Below are positions 17,000 to 25,584 of a stretch of DNA of 64,000 nt, piece after piece. Under the pieces are notes generated by a model. That model worked only from the letters and a program-made list of their open reading frames with translations, had not been told where the DNA came from and did not search any database. The DNA comes from Neobacillus drentensis (GTDB lineage: Bacteria > Bacillota > Bacilli > Bacillales > Cytobacillaceae). Location: NCBI RefSeq assembly GCF_021560175.1, contig NZ_CP091110.1:796001-860000 (forward strand), written 5' to 3'. How positions within the stretch are numbered: the first letter of the stretch is position 1; each line of letters starts with the position of its first letter. The position numbers were made by a program, and so were the translations under genes.

Positions 17000-17608
17000 A
17001 TGATCACGATAGACCCTTCCCAAAATACCGAAAGAGAAAATTATAAATTTCTAATCGGCAGTATTATACCGAGACCGATTGCTTTCGTGACATCCATCTC
17101 AAACGAGGGTGTTTTAAACGGTGCGCCATTTAGTTATTTTAATATTGTTTCAGCCAATCCTCCAATGATATCCTTAGCTATCCAACGCTCTGGCGGGAAG
17201 CAAAAAGATACAGCGAGAAATATTATCGGCACTAAAGAATTTGTTGTGCACATTGTAGATGAACAGAATGTTGAACTAATCAATAAAACGGCCGCCAGTC
17301 TCCCGCCCGATCAAAGTGAGATTGACTTAGCCCAATTAACTCCTGTAAAAAGCGATAAGATTTCTACACCGGGTGTTAAGGAAGCTAAAGTTAGAATGGA
17401 GTGCACATTAGAGCAAGCTTTAGAATTAGGCGGTGAAGATTCTCCGGGATGTGACTTTATCATCGGTAGAATTGTCCAATTTCATATAGAAAGTAGCCTT
17501 TATCAAAGCGGGAGAATCGATCCTAAAGGCTTAGCTGCAGTAAGCCGATTGGCAGGTAACAATTATGCGAAAATCGGGGAGATTTTTGAAATTGAAAGAC
17601 CACAGTAG
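17000..17608 (+). CDS. Flavin reductase-like (flavoredoxin) protein
   Basis: A 202-residue flavin-binding split-barrel protein of the DIM6/NTAB type. NYKFLIGSIIPRPIAFVTSIS, GVLNGAPFSYFNIVSANPPMI and KDTARNII are the FMN-binding segments of the family. The Bacillus members are FMN proteins of unclear substrate, some induced by quinone stress. The ATG at 17000 follows AAGGAGAGG. Monocistronic between two terminators. Confidence 0.88.
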   Translation: MITIDPSQNTERENYKFLIGSIIPRPIAFVTSISNEGVLNGAPFSYFNIVSANPPMISLAIQRSGGKQKDTARNIIGTKEFVVHIVDEQNVELINKTAASLPPDQSEIDLAQLTPVKSDKISTPGVKEAKVRMECTLEQALELGGEDSPGCDFIIGRIVQFHIESSLYQSGRIDPKGLAAVSRLAGNNYAKIGEIFEIERPQ

Positions 17609-17637
17609 CTCCAATAGTGACTATCCTTATAAATAAC

Positions 17638-17669
17638 AACGCTCATTTTCTGCTTTGAGCGTTATTTTT
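17638..17669 (+). terminator. Terminator after the flavin reductase gene
   Basis: AACGCTCA pairs with TGAGCGTT, followed by ATTTTTAT. Confidence 0.85.
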
Positions 17670-17767
17670 ATAGGGTAAAAAGCAGTCGTTTATAATAGGA
17701 TAAGTTGATTGAATTCTTAGTTGTTTCCAGAGAATAGATAAATGATATCAGCGAAAGGGTGAAATTC

Positions 17768-17944
17768 ATGTACTTCCTCTATTGGTTTCTAAAATGTGGA
17801 TGGCTGCTGTTCATTATTTTTATTGGAAATATTTATTTAAGCCGTATGGGCCTTTGGTCTGTCATCATTTGCATTGCTGTCTTTTTGGCTGGGAATCAGT
17901 TGATTAATAAAAGCATGGAAAGGGTTTTTTCGAGGAAGAAATAG
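17768..17944 (+). CDS. Small membrane protein, 58 aa
   Basis: MYFLYWFLKCGWLLFIIFIGNIYL and LWSVIICIAVFLAGNQL form two membrane helices, with a basic tail (KSMERVFSRKK) likely on the inside. GAAAGGGTG precedes the ATG at 17768; a GTG at 17759 is the alternative. No family recognised and no operon partner. Confidence 0.6.
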   Translation: MYFLYWFLKCGWLLFIIFIGNIYLSRMGLWSVIICIAVFLAGNQLINKSMERVFSRKK

Positions 17945-18244
17945 AATTTAAGCATGTTTTTAAAGAGTATACCTATTCTAAACTTCATTAGTAAAAATGG
18001 AGTTTTTATTTTTTAAAAGGAGAATCAAAGAATTTTTGAAGGATTGATGATGGAATCTTTGAATTATATTAATTTTCCCAACGTTAGCAAATATCATGTG
18101 TAAGGATTTTTAATAGAATTACAAGAATCGACAGTTGATGAGCCCTTTTCTCATCACTTTTTTCCCAATTATGCAGTCGATATTGCCATGATATGATGTT
18201 TCTGCACCCCAAAAAACAATATAGTATTAGGAGGCTGGGAAACG
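17945..18244. other. Intergenic stretch before the protease gene
   Basis: No gene seen. GATGAG (18137-18142) and CTCATC (18150-18155) form a short hairpin followed by ACTTTTTT, a weak terminator for the small membrane protein. AT-rich otherwise. No convincing promoter for the protease was found, as is common for genes read in the stationary phase. Confidence 0.4.
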
Positions 18245-19888
18245 ATGAAGAAGAGAACATCTATCATGCTAGCATTAGGTTTAACGGTTGGGTCAGTATT
18301 GCCGATAACGGCTGCAGCCAACACTACTCCGTATAATGTTACTGCTGCTAAGGATGCAAGTCAGTTTGGCAAGGATGCAAAGGTAACGTGGAAAAAAGGG
18401 CAAACCGTTCCCTCCTTCGTCCATGGTAAATTATCTACTAAGGTCTATAAAGATCACGCATCCGTAAAGCAATTTTTAAAAGATAATAAGTCGTTATATC
18501 AATTAGATGCCGATAAGGATTTAACCTTGTTGGATGTTCAGACCGATGAGCTTGGCAGCAAGCATTATAATTTTGTTCAATCTGTGCAAGGAATTCCGGT
18601 GGACGGGGCCAAATTCAAAGTGCATACCGATAAAAATGGCATCATTACAGCGATCAATGGTGATGTTTTTCCAGCCGCTTCCAACTATTTCAAGGGGAAC
18701 TTGAAAGCTCAGCTGACAAAGGACGCTGCACTTGAGAAAGCTTGGAAATCTATTCATTTAACAAAAGAGGAAACATTAACAAATGCTGAGGTCGGACCAA
18801 CTGGTACGAAATTTGAAGATACTGTGGAAAAGGCAGAATTGGTCGTTTATAAAAAAGAAAATGACTTCTATCTGGCCTATAAAACAAACCTGCAATTTAT
18901 CCAGCCATATGGGGCTAACTGGGTAGTATATGTTGATGCTTTAAATGGGAATGTGTTAGATTCATATAATGCCGTTGCGGACGGTGCCACAACAGGATCT
19001 GGATATGGCGTATTAGGCGACTATAAAACACTAAATACCTATTATTCAAACAGCACTTATTATTTATATGATGTAACAAAGCCGATGTCGGGGGTAATTG
19101 AAACGAGAACCGCACAAAGCCGAACCGTGTTACCGGGTAATTACTCAGTGGACGCCGATAATCAATTCAATGCTGTTTCCCAAGGTGCAGATGTCGATGC
19201 TAACTACTATGCGGGTAAAGTCTATGATTATTACAAAAATACGTTTAATCGTAATAGTTTTGATAACAATGGAGCAACGATTCGTTCTTCGGTGCATTAC
19301 AGCCGCAATTACAATAATGCTTTCTGGAATGGTTCACAAATGGTATATGGGGATGGTGACGGTGTAACCTTTAGACCATTGTCTGGTGCTCTGGATGTCG
19401 TTGCCCATGAATTAACACATGCAGTTACGGAAAGAACGGCAGGGTTAGATTATGTGAATCAATCCGGGGCCTTGAATGAGTCAATCTCCGATACGTTTGG
19501 AGTATTTCTCGACAAGGGAGATTATTTAATTGGTGAAGACGTGTACACGCCAAGTAAATCAGGCGATGCGCTCCGCAGTTTATCCAATCCAGCACTTTAT
19601 GGCCAGCCTGACAACATGAGCAATTATGTTAACACTACTTCTGATAATGGCGGGGTGCATACCAATAGTGGAATCCCTAACAAGGCGGCCTATTTAACGA
19701 TTTCCAGCTTAGGTACATCCGTTGCTGAAAAAATCTACTATCGTGCGCTTACCGTATATCTAAATCCGCAAAGTAACTTCAGCGATGCACGCGCCTCACT
19801 TCTTGCTGCCGCTGCAGATCTATACGGCACAGGCAGCACCCAATACAATGCAGTTGCCTCCGCATGGAACCAAGTGGGAGTATACTAA
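18245..19888 (+). CDS. Extracellular neutral metalloprotease (bacillolysin, M4 thermolysin family)
   Basis: The 547-residue preproenzyme has a signal peptide (residues 1-25, ending ITAAA), a FTP/PepSY propeptide to about 247 that folds and inhibits the enzyme, and the mature thermolysin-like domain from about ATTGSGYG (249). Zinc ligands are H388 and H392 in HELTH and E412 in NESISD; E389 is the general base and H472 in GGVHTNSG stabilises the transition state. The length is usual for Bacillus neutral proteases. AGGAGG lies 10 nt before the ATG. Monocistronic with a strong terminator; it degrades extracellular protein. Confidence 0.96.
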   Translation: MKKRTSIMLALGLTVGSVLPITAAANTTPYNVTAAKDASQFGKDAKVTWKKGQTVPSFVHGKLSTKVYKDHASVKQFLKDNKSLYQLDADKDLTLLDVQTDELGSKHYNFVQSVQGIPVDGAKFKVHTDKNGIITAINGDVFPAASNYFKGNLKAQLTKDAALEKAWKSIHLTKEETLTNAEVGPTGTKFEDTVEKAELVVYKKENDFYLAYKTNLQFIQPYGANWVVYVDALNGNVLDSYNAVADGATTGSGYGVLGDYKTLNTYYSNSTYYLYDVTKPMSGVIETRTAQSRTVLPGNYSVDADNQFNAVSQGADVDANYYAGKVYDYYKNTFNRNSFDNNGATIRSSVHYSRNYNNAFWNGSQMVYGDGDGVTFRPLSGALDVVAHELTHAVTERTAGLDYVNQSGALNESISDTFGVFLDKGDYLIGEDVYTPSKSGDALRSLSNPALYGQPDNMSNYVNTTSDNGGVHTNSGIPNKAAYLTISSLGTSVAEKIYYRALTVYLNPQSNFSDARASLLAAAADLYGTGSTQYNAVASAWNQVGVY

Positions 19889-19904
19889 AATAAAAAAAAC
19901 AAAA

Positions 19905-19940
19905 GGCCAGCCATCACACATAGTGGTGGCTGACTTTTTT
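19905..19940 (+). terminator. Terminator of the neutral protease gene
   Basis: GGCCAGCCATCAC pairs with GTGGTGGCTGAC, followed by six T. Confidence 0.92.
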
Positions 19941-19959
19941 GTGTGAGGATAGTGAAAAT

Positions 19960-19972
19960 GGTGACAGGCACC
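19960..19972. repeat. Dispersed repeat core GGTGACAGGCACC
   Basis: A 13-bp word whose complement, GGTGCCTGTCACC, recurs at 23397. Related words GGTGCCTGACACC occur at 25052 and inside the 20843-20891 hairpin. All four lie between genes. Confidence 0.65.
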
Positions 19973-19983
19973 AGGTAGGTTAG

Positions 19984-20300
19984 GACAAAAAAATAGATTG
20001 GTGCCGGCACCAATCCAAAATGGGAAGTTTTAAGAAATGAGCTCCTTCGAACTTATTTCCTAATTAAGTTACTCTTATAATAGTGAAAAGTTGTGTAGAA
20101 AATAGGGGGAAGTTGTGTGGAAGTTATGAAGATTTTGTTTTGAAGACAAAAAAATAGACTGGTGGGTTCACCAATCAAATTATGGGAAGTTTTAAGAAAT
20201 GAGTTCATTGAACTATTTCCTAAATAAGTTACCTTAATCATAAGAAAAACATATGAAGAAGTTATGCAGAACTTATGTGGAAGTTGTGAAGTTTTTTCTT
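19984..20300. repeat. Tandem pair of 161-bp structured repeats
   Basis: Unit A (19984-20144) and unit B (20145 to about 20300) share GACAAAAAAATAGA, TGGGAAGTTTTAAGAAATGA and TTTCCTAA. Each holds two hairpins at the same places: ATTGGTGCCGGCACCAAT in A against TGGTG-GGTT-CACCA in B, and GAAATGAGCTC/GAACTTATTTC in A against GAAATGAGTTC/GAACTATTTC in B. Sequences differ but pairing is kept. Each unit ends in three AAGTTRTGNRG-like 11-mers. No gene lies in 19941-20519. It could be an RNA element, a small mobile repeat or a protein-binding array. Confidence 0.7.
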
Positions 20301-20519
20301 CCTAAGATGGTTTTTAACCATTTAAAACGACCACGGCTATAAACGGAGAATCATGCTAGTGTGAATCACTGACCCAATTGGATAACAATCATTTCCCTCC
20401 TTATCAGTTTTCATTAACTTAACTTTAACAGGACTAGCCTAGCAATGGGCATTAATCTAGTCCGATTTCGAAGTATAGACATACACTGTTTACAGTTAGA
20501 TATAAGGAGGGAAATTAGA

Positions 20520-20810
20520 ATGGAAGAAAGACAATTTGGGGTTCCTGGTCAAACATATCATCATGGCCAAGGCGGCTATTATCCAGGTCAGGGTTATCAT
20601 CACGGTCATGGAGGGTATTATCCACCGCCGGTAGGATATCCAGGTCATGGATATCATCATGGTCATGGAGGTTATTATCCGGGTCATGGTTATCATCATG
20701 GCCATGGAGGCTATTATCCAGGTTACGGCTACCACCATGGTCATGGAACCTATTATCCAGGCCAGGGATATCACCATGGCCATGGCACTTATCAACCAGG
20801 TCAAAGGTAA
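20520..20810 (+). CDS. His/Gly/Tyr-rich repeat protein
   Basis: A 96-residue low-complexity protein: MEERQFGVPGQT followed by six imperfect 13-residue units of the form YHHGHGGYYPGxG, the second with a PPVGYP insertion, ending PGQR. At DNA level this is a 39-bp tandem repeat. The HHGHG clusters could bind metal ions and the Tyr-rich units could cross-link, as in some spore-coat and surface proteins, but no function is known. TAAGGAGGGA precedes the ATG at 20520; longer starts lack a ribosome binding site. No signal peptide or membrane segment. Confidence 0.8.
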   Translation: MEERQFGVPGQTYHHGQGGYYPGQGYHHGHGGYYPPPVGYPGHGYHHGHGGYYPGHGYHHGHGGYYPGYGYHHGHGTYYPGQGYHHGHGTYQPGQR

Positions 20811-20842
20811 AAAAAGCCTTTTGAAACAAACACAGTTAACAA

Positions 20843-20891
20843 GGTAAAAAAAGTGCCTGACACCCGAAGGGTGTCAGGCACCTTTTTTACC
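20843..20891. repeat. Long inverted repeat with the GTGCCTGACACC core, bidirectional terminator
   Basis: GTGCCTGACACCC and GGGTGTCAGGCAC face each other across GAA, extended outward by GGTAAAAAAA and TTTTTTACC. The T-run makes it a terminator in both directions. AAGGTAAAAAAAG occurs both at 20804 and at 20841, a 13-bp direct repeat that brackets the start of the element. Confidence 0.8.
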
Positions 20892-21021
20892 TTTGGGTAG
20901 TTGTGTTTATTAAAAAATGCCATATAATAGAATTATCAGCGTTCACAAAATTGTCGAAAATAGAATATTGCTAGTGTATAGGGATAAGCATAAAGGACAG
21001 AAAACTTGGAGGGATTGCTCA

Positions 21022-21243
21022 ATGGTAAAAGCAGCAGTTGCAGGTGTAATTGGTTTTATACTAATTTTTATCGAATCAATGATCGTAATGAAATTAAAAG
21101 GCTATGAAACAATTGAATATGGAGGCATTGCTCCTTTTATTAATGTCTGGGCAATGAATTTCTTTTTTGTTTATGCTATTCTTACACAGGTTACAAATTG
21201 GTATGAAAACACTCACGAACTTAATGAGGACAATAGCTTCTAA
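21022..21243 (+). CDS. Small membrane protein, 73 aa
   Basis: MVKAAVAGVIGFILIFIESMIVMKL and INVWAMNFFFVYAILTQV are two membrane helices joined by a short loop (KGYETIEYGGIAPF), with an acidic C-terminus. TTGGAGGGA precedes the ATG at 21022 by about 9 nt; the frame is open further upstream but without a ribosome binding site. Family not recognised. A strong terminator follows. Confidence 0.65.
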   Translation: MVKAAVAGVIGFILIFIESMIVMKLKGYETIEYGGIAPFINVWAMNFFFVYAILTQVTNWYENTHELNEDNSF

Positions 21244-21269
21244 GAAGCCTACACCATGTCTGGTGAAAT

Positions 21270-21317
21270 AAGATAAGCAGATCTTCTCAATCTGAGAAAG
21301 GCTGCTTATCTTTTTTT
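21270..21317 (+). terminator. Strong terminator
   Basis: AAGATAAGCAG pairs with CTGCTTATCTT, with an inner CTTCTCA/TGAGAAAG stem, then a T-run. Confidence 0.93.
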
Positions 21318-21341
21318 ATTTGAAAAAATTGGAGTTAGCAC

Positions 21342-21390
21342 TTGATTTAACTAATGACATTAGTTAAAATAAAACTAATGATATTAGTTT
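21342..21390 (+). promoter_or_regulatory. Promoter with twin palindromic operators for the MBL-fold/TetR operon
   Basis: -35 TTGATT (21342-21347), 17-bp spacer, -10 TAAAAT (21365-21370). The spacer is filled by the 19-bp palindrome TAACTAATGACATTAGTTA (21348-21366). A second palindrome, AAACTAATGATATTAGTTT (21372-21390), covers the start region, 24 bp further on. They share ACTAATG/ATTAGT and are the likely binding sites of the TetR protein encoded two genes on, so the operon would be autorepressed. Confidence 0.8.
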
Positions 21391-21406
21391 TAAGGGGATG
21401 AGCTAA

Positions 21407-22114
21407 ATGAGGCTATTAAAAAAAGGATATGTTTATCAAGTAACATTTATGGCACGTGTTTTTCCGGTTAACTGCTATTTGGTGGAGGAAGAGGATGGGT
21501 TAACGTTAATCGATGCTGCCCTGGGATTTTGTGCAAAGGGAATATTGCAGGCTGCTGAACAAATCGGAAAACCGATTACTAAGATTGTACTAACACACGC
21601 TCACGAAGACCATGTGGGTGCGCTTGATGCAATCAAATTGGCGAATCCAGAAGTACCCGTTTATATCTCATCCCGTGACTACAGACTAATGAATAATGAT
21701 CGTTCACTTGATCTGCATGAAGATCAAACCCCGATAAAAGGGGGAGTTCCGAAAGACCTAAAAACCCGGGCTACTATTTTACTTAAAGAAGGCGATTTAG
21801 TTGGCTCATTAACAGCGATTGAAACACCTGGTCATACACCTGGATCGATGTCATTTCTCGATTTGCGGACAAAAGCCTTAATTGCTGGCGATGCCTTTCA
21901 AACAAGAGGCGGCATCGCGGTTGCCGGAGATATAAAACCATGGTTTCCATTCCCTGCTTTTGGAACTTGGAGTAAGAAAACGGCTTTAGCAAGCGCCAAA
22001 AAATTGCTTAGTTATCAACCAAAGCTACTGGCGGTTGGCCACGGGGAAATGGTGGAGAATCCTATTGCTGTGATGGAAAAAGCAGTGGAAGAATTTCAGC
22101 GGAAAATCGGATAA
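21407..22114 (+). CDS. MBL-fold metallohydrolase
   Basis: A 235-residue metallo-beta-lactamase-fold hydrolase with THAHEDHVG at 63-71 (H64, H66, D68, H69 bind two metals), ETPGHTPGSMSF (third His region), ALIAGDAF (bridging Asp) and AVGHGEM (last His). Glyoxalase II-like in size, but the true substrate (thioester, lactone or other) is not evident. The gene follows twin operators and precedes its TetR regulator by 15 bp, so its substrate or a related xenobiotic probably induces it. Confidence 0.9.
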   Translation: MRLLKKGYVYQVTFMARVFPVNCYLVEEEDGLTLIDAALGFCAKGILQAAEQIGKPITKIVLTHAHEDHVGALDAIKLANPEVPVYISSRDYRLMNNDRSLDLHEDQTPIKGGVPKDLKTRATILLKEGDLVGSLTAIETPGHTPGSMSFLDLRTKALIAGDAFQTRGGIAVAGDIKPWFPFPAFGTWSKKTALASAKKLLSYQPKLLAVGHGEMVENPIAVMEKAVEEFQRKIG

Positions 22115-22129
22115 AGGAGAAGAAGCATC

Positions 22130-22702
22130 ATGTCACCAAGACCGAAAGTCGGACTTGAATTGTCCGCCATACTAGATACAGCGGGGGAAATTGCCGACCA
22201 CCAAGGAATGTCTGAGGTTACACTCGCAAACCTTGCGAAGAAATTGGGAATTCGCCCCCCATCATTGTATAACCATTTTGATGGATTGCCCGGATTACGA
22301 AAAAAACTTGCTATTCATGGTATCGACCGATTATATGAGGTAATGGCAGATGCGGCAAAAGGGGCAGTGGGAACGGAAGCGGTTCTTGCCATGAGTATGG
22401 CTTATGTGAATTTTGCCAGAAAACATCCAGGTTTGTATGATGCAACTTTACTTGCGCCAAACCCGGAAGACGAGGAGGTACAACAGGCCGGAGGGAAAAT
22501 TGTTGACCTTTCGGTCCGTGTCCTGCAAAGCTATCATTTGCGGGGAGACCAAGCCCTACATACTGTTAGAGGATTACGCAGTATTTTGCATGGTTTCGCT
22601 GCATTAGAGCAAAAGGGTGGTTTTAAAATGAAGTTGGATTTGGATGATAGTCTGAAAATCATTATTCAAGCATTTCTTAAGGGAATGGTGAGCAGCAGTT
22701 AG
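22130..22702 (+). CDS. TetR family transcriptional regulator
   Basis: A 190-residue regulator. The HTH is in residues 10-55 (ILDTAGEIADHQGMSEVTLANLAKKLGIRPPSLYNHF), and the C-terminal ligand domain (KHPGLYDATLLAPNPEDEEVQ, VRGLRSILHGFAALEQKGGF) matches the WHG-type TetR subgroup. AAAGGAGAAG precedes the ATG. It is cotranscribed with the MBL-fold gene and most likely represses it and itself through the palindromes at 21348 and 21372. Confidence 0.92.
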   Translation: MSPRPKVGLELSAILDTAGEIADHQGMSEVTLANLAKKLGIRPPSLYNHFDGLPGLRKKLAIHGIDRLYEVMADAAKGAVGTEAVLAMSMAYVNFARKHPGLYDATLLAPNPEDEEVQQAGGKIVDLSVRVLQSYHLRGDQALHTVRGLRSILHGFAALEQKGGFKMKLDLDDSLKIIIQAFLKGMVSSS

Positions 22703-22782
22703 TTTTGTCCAAACAATGGTAATGTTTTAATCATCAGAGCTTTGATATAATGGAAATAACTTTACTTTAAGGAATGATCAGT

Positions 22783-23391
22783 ATGCAAAGATCGGAACAG
22801 TTTGGGTTAATATTGGATGTTGAAACAACCGGCTTGGGACCAACAAAAGACGAAGTGATTGAACTTGCTCTTAAGTTATTTACCTACCGGAAGGAAACGG
22901 GAGAAATCATCGAAATAATCGAGGAAGATTCTTTTTTACGTGAGCCCCTTTCAAGGACAGCCCGGAACAATTATGATACTGCCTTTCGTGTCCATGGAAT
23001 TCCTTATGAGTTAGTAAAAGGGAAAAGCTTCTATGATGTGAAAATTAAAACTTATTTTCATCGTGCTGATACGGTGTTTGCCCATAACGCTTCTTTTGAC
23101 CGCAGCTTTTTGTACCACATGTATCCTGAAGTCAATGAACTAAAGTGGTATTGTACAATGAGAAATATCCCTTGGAAAAACTATGGATTTCCAAATGGAA
23201 AACTCCTGACTTTATTACAGGCTCATGATATCACAGATTATCAAACACATAGAGCGCTCGATGACATTACATATTTATTGGATCTGCTCAAGAAAACAAG
23301 TCCGAAGGGTAACCTTTATCTCCAAGAAGTCCTTGAAAAAGGACCAATGAGAAAATACCAGCCAACCGCAGCCCGCACCAAACTTGGCTGA
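22783..23391 (+). CDS. DnaQ-like 3'-5' exonuclease
   Basis: A 202-residue DEDDh exonuclease: ExoI LILDVETTGLGP (D and E), ExoII VFAHNASFDRSFLY (D) and ExoIII YQTHRALDDITYLLDLL (H and D). It is the same superfamily as DNA polymerase III epsilon and removes 3' nucleotides from DNA or RNA. TAAGGA at 22768 fits the ATG at 22783; an ATG at 22774 is too close to it. A TATAAT-like box lies near 22746. Biological role unknown. Confidence 0.88.
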   Translation: MQRSEQFGLILDVETTGLGPTKDEVIELALKLFTYRKETGEIIEIIEEDSFLREPLSRTARNNYDTAFRVHGIPYELVKGKSFYDVKIKTYFHRADTVFAHNASFDRSFLYHMYPEVNELKWYCTMRNIPWKNYGFPNGKLLTLLQAHDITDYQTHRALDDITYLLDLLKKTSPKGNLYLQEVLEKGPMRKYQPTAARTKLG

Positions 23392-23396
23392 AAATT

Positions 23397-23409
23397 GGTG
23401 CCTGTCACC
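23397..23409. repeat. Dispersed repeat core GGTGCCTGTCACC
   Basis: Same 13-bp word as at 19960 in the other orientation, lying just after the exonuclease stop codon. Confidence 0.65.
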
Positions 23410-23516
23410 GTTAATGATATTATCACTATACCAATGTTGAAGACTCATTAATTTATAACATGAAGCTTGTATGTTAAAATATTCACTATGTTAAAATACA
23501 TCGGGGTATGGTGATT

Positions 23517-24314
23517 ATGAAACTCTTAACATTAAACTGCCATTCGTGGCATGAGGAACATCAGCTTGATAAAATCGCACATTTAGTAGATACGATAATT
23601 GAAAATTCTTATGATGTTATTGCCTTGCAGGAGGTAAGCCAGTCAAAAAGTGAAGAGTATGTGGACGGGAAAGTAAAGAAGAATAATTACGTCTACGTTT
23701 TGTTACAAGAACTTAAAAAGCGTGGCAATGACGAATATTCGATGGTGTGGGATTTGACTCACTATATCAAAAATGGTACCTATGAAGAAGGAGTAGCGAT
23801 TCTAACCAAACATCCAATCATTCGGCACCACTCCTTTTATGTATCGCAAAGTGAGGATTATGCGGTAAACTGGAAAACCAGAAGAATTATAGCAGCTACG
23901 ATAAAGTACAAGGACAAACCCTATACTTTTTATTCTTGCCATATGGGCTGGTGGCATGATGAAGCTGAACCTTTTAAGGCACAGGCTGACAAGATGTTCA
24001 AGAAGTTGAATTGGGATGAGGATTTCTTTCTACTAGGGGATTTCAACAACGATGCTTCTCTTCAGGGAGAGGGGTATGACTATTTGTTGAATCGTGGTCT
24101 TTATGACACATACACTCTTGCTGAAGAAAAAGATGAAGGAATTACCGTTAAGGGGAAAATCGCTGGATGGAGCAATAATAAACAAGACCTGCGAATTGAT
24201 TTAATCTTAACCAATCAACCTGTACAAGTAGATTTTTCAAGAGTAATCTTTAACAATCACAATAAAATGGTGGTTTCTGACCACTATGGTGTGGAGGCAA
24301 AGGTTAACTTATAA
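23517..24314 (+). CDS. Endonuclease/exonuclease/phosphatase family hydrolase
   Basis: A 265-residue EEP-fold protein: MKLLTLNCHSWHEE (Asn), VIALQEVSQS (catalytic Glu), FYSCHMGWWHDE, FLLGDFNNDAS (Asp/Asn pair) and VVSDHYGVEA (Asp-His at the end). The family includes sphingomyelinases, DNases and phosphodiesterases; the HMGWW segment differs from exonuclease III and resembles a Bacillus cytosolic subgroup. There is no signal peptide. The ATG at 23517 is preferred over 23508 on spacing to GGGG. Substrate unknown. Confidence 0.85.
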   Translation: MKLLTLNCHSWHEEHQLDKIAHLVDTIIENSYDVIALQEVSQSKSEEYVDGKVKKNNYVYVLLQELKKRGNDEYSMVWDLTHYIKNGTYEEGVAILTKHPIIRHHSFYVSQSEDYAVNWKTRRIIAATIKYKDKPYTFYSCHMGWWHDEAEPFKAQADKMFKKLNWDEDFFLLGDFNNDASLQGEGYDYLLNRGLYDTYTLAEEKDEGITVKGKIAGWSNNKQDLRIDLILTNQPVQVDFSRVIFNNHNKMVVSDHYGVEAKVNL

Positions 24315-24361
24315 ACGTAATGAATCGTCACTTGATTTATGAGTGAGCAATGGATAAAAAC

Positions 24362-24407
24362 AAAAAAACGGCTTTGCTGCATAGAGAGCATGCAAAGCCG
24401 TTTTTTT
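24362..24407. terminator. Bidirectional terminator
   Basis: AAAAAAACGGCTTTGC... pairs with GCAAAGCCGTTTTTTT: about 12 bp with A and T runs on either side, serving genes converging from both strands. Confidence 0.92.
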
Positions 24408-24472
24408 GTTGTTTTTCCGTTATGTATAGTAACCTCATGCTGGATATCCCGTTTAGGGATGTGATTAAAGGA

Positions 24473-24898
24473 TTATCTGCCCTCAGTGAAAACTTGAAAA
24501 GTAACTCCAAACTTATCCGTAACAGTGCCGTAGGCGGGGCTAAAGAAGGTCTCTTGCAAAGGCATGCCTACTTGACCGCCATCCTTTAATGCATCAAAGA
24601 ATTTGTGCGCCTGATCAGCATCATTAGTTGTAATACAAATGGTTACTTGATTTCCGCTCTGATGTGGCTGGCCAGGGAAAGTATCGGAAAACATTAGGTC
24701 TGTTTCACCAATTTTAATTGTTGCATGACTGACACGGTCCTTTGCCTCAGCTGGCAATGGAAATTCAGGATTCTCTGGCATTTCACCGAACGATTGGCTG
24801 AATATAACCTGAGCATCTAAGGCCTTTTGGTAAAATTCAATTGCTTCTTTTGCATTACCATTCATTACTAAATAGGGAATCAAACGTAATGTCATCAT
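24473..24898 (-). CDS. VOC family protein, PhnB/YjdN type
   Basis: A 141-residue vicinal-oxygen-chelate protein. LRLIPYLVMNGNAKEAIEFYQKAL, HATIKIGETDLMFSDTFPG and FGVTFQVF match the PhnB-like glyoxalase/dioxygenase subgroup of Bacillus, which is mostly of unknown substrate. GGAGCTG precedes the ATG by 7 nt. Monocistronic. Confidence 0.88.
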   Translation of the reverse strand: MMTLRLIPYLVMNGNAKEAIEFYQKALDAQVIFSQSFGEMPENPEFPLPAEAKDRVSHATIKIGETDLMFSDTFPGQPHQSGNQVTICITTNDADQAHKFFDALKDGGQVGMPLQETFFSPAYGTVTDKFGVTFQVFTEGR

Positions 24899-25051
24899 AA
24901 ATCAGCTCCTTGATTAATTGGTAAACTTCACTTTCCATCTGGAACAGGAATCAACATTGGTATGAACAAGGATAAGTGAAACAACACAACTCCTATTCTT
25001 ACCAATAATCTAATTATAAAACAAAGAACGAATGTTCGCAATAGTGATAAT

Positions 25052-25064
25052 GGTGCCTGACACC
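25052..25064. repeat. Dispersed repeat core GGTGCCTGACACC
   Basis: Fourth member of the 13-bp repeat set, between the VOC and DinB genes, followed by AAT. Confidence 0.65.
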
Positions 25065-25071
25065 AATAGTA

Positions 25072-25584
25072 CTATAAGTATCGTTCATTTATTATTTTTA
25101 GGTGGTGGAGTGCGTGGCCTGCGATGATGTAGGCGAGGGCACGTGTTGTGATATTGGAATTGTTGGCAACTCCAGTTCTCTCCCAAGCTTCTTCTGCCAT
25201 ATTGTTGACGAGTGTAATGGTAGCTTTACGTACGGCTGTGAAGTCTTCGATGATTTGTTTAACAGACAACGTATCAAAGTTAGCTGCAGCTATGTAATCG
25301 TTCTCGTTGAAACCAGCAAGTGGTGTTTGATCGCCACGGCCCACTCGCAGCAGACGATAGCTCATAATCCGTTCTGTGTCAGCCATATGACCAAGAACTT
25401 CTTTGATACTCCACTTCCCTGGAGCATATCGAGATTGTCCGGCTTCCTCAGATAAACCTTCAGCTAAGGAAATTGTTTTCTCCAAATTCTCTTTCAATGC
25501 TTCCAATAAGTCCCCATCTGGAACCAAATTTACATAGGGCAGGTAATACTCTGGAAATTCACTTACACTTGGACGTTGAATCAT
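25072..25584 (-). CDS. DinB/YfiT-like hydrolase-fold protein
   Basis: A 170-residue four-helix DinB_2 protein. The metal-binding His pattern is visible: SIKEVLGHMADTERIMSYRLLR (first His) and YIIAGHALHHLKIINERYL near the C-terminus. Related YfiT and BstA-type proteins are metal-dependent hydrolases or thiol transferases with uncertain substrates. The ATG at 25584 is chosen because AGGGGGA lies 9 nt upstream; the ATG at 25602 lies within that site. Confidence 0.86.
   Translation of the reverse strand: MIQRPSVSEFPEYYLPYVNLVPDGDLLEALKENLEKTISLAEGLSEEAGQSRYAPGKWSIKEVLGHMADTERIMSYRLLRVGRGDQTPLAGFNENDYIAAANFDTLSVKQIIEDFTAVRKATITLVNNMAEEAWERTGVANNSNITTRALAYIIAGHALHHLKIINERYL

Noticed and set aside
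20090..20300. Replication origin or DnaA-box cluster from the AAGTTRTGNRG-like repeats
   Set aside because: The words do not match TTATNCACA, and no dnaA, dnaN or rep gene is near.
20496..20829. Antisense frames opposite the His/Gly/Tyr repeat gene
   Set aside because: They stay open only because of the repeat composition; no start signals or family resemblance.
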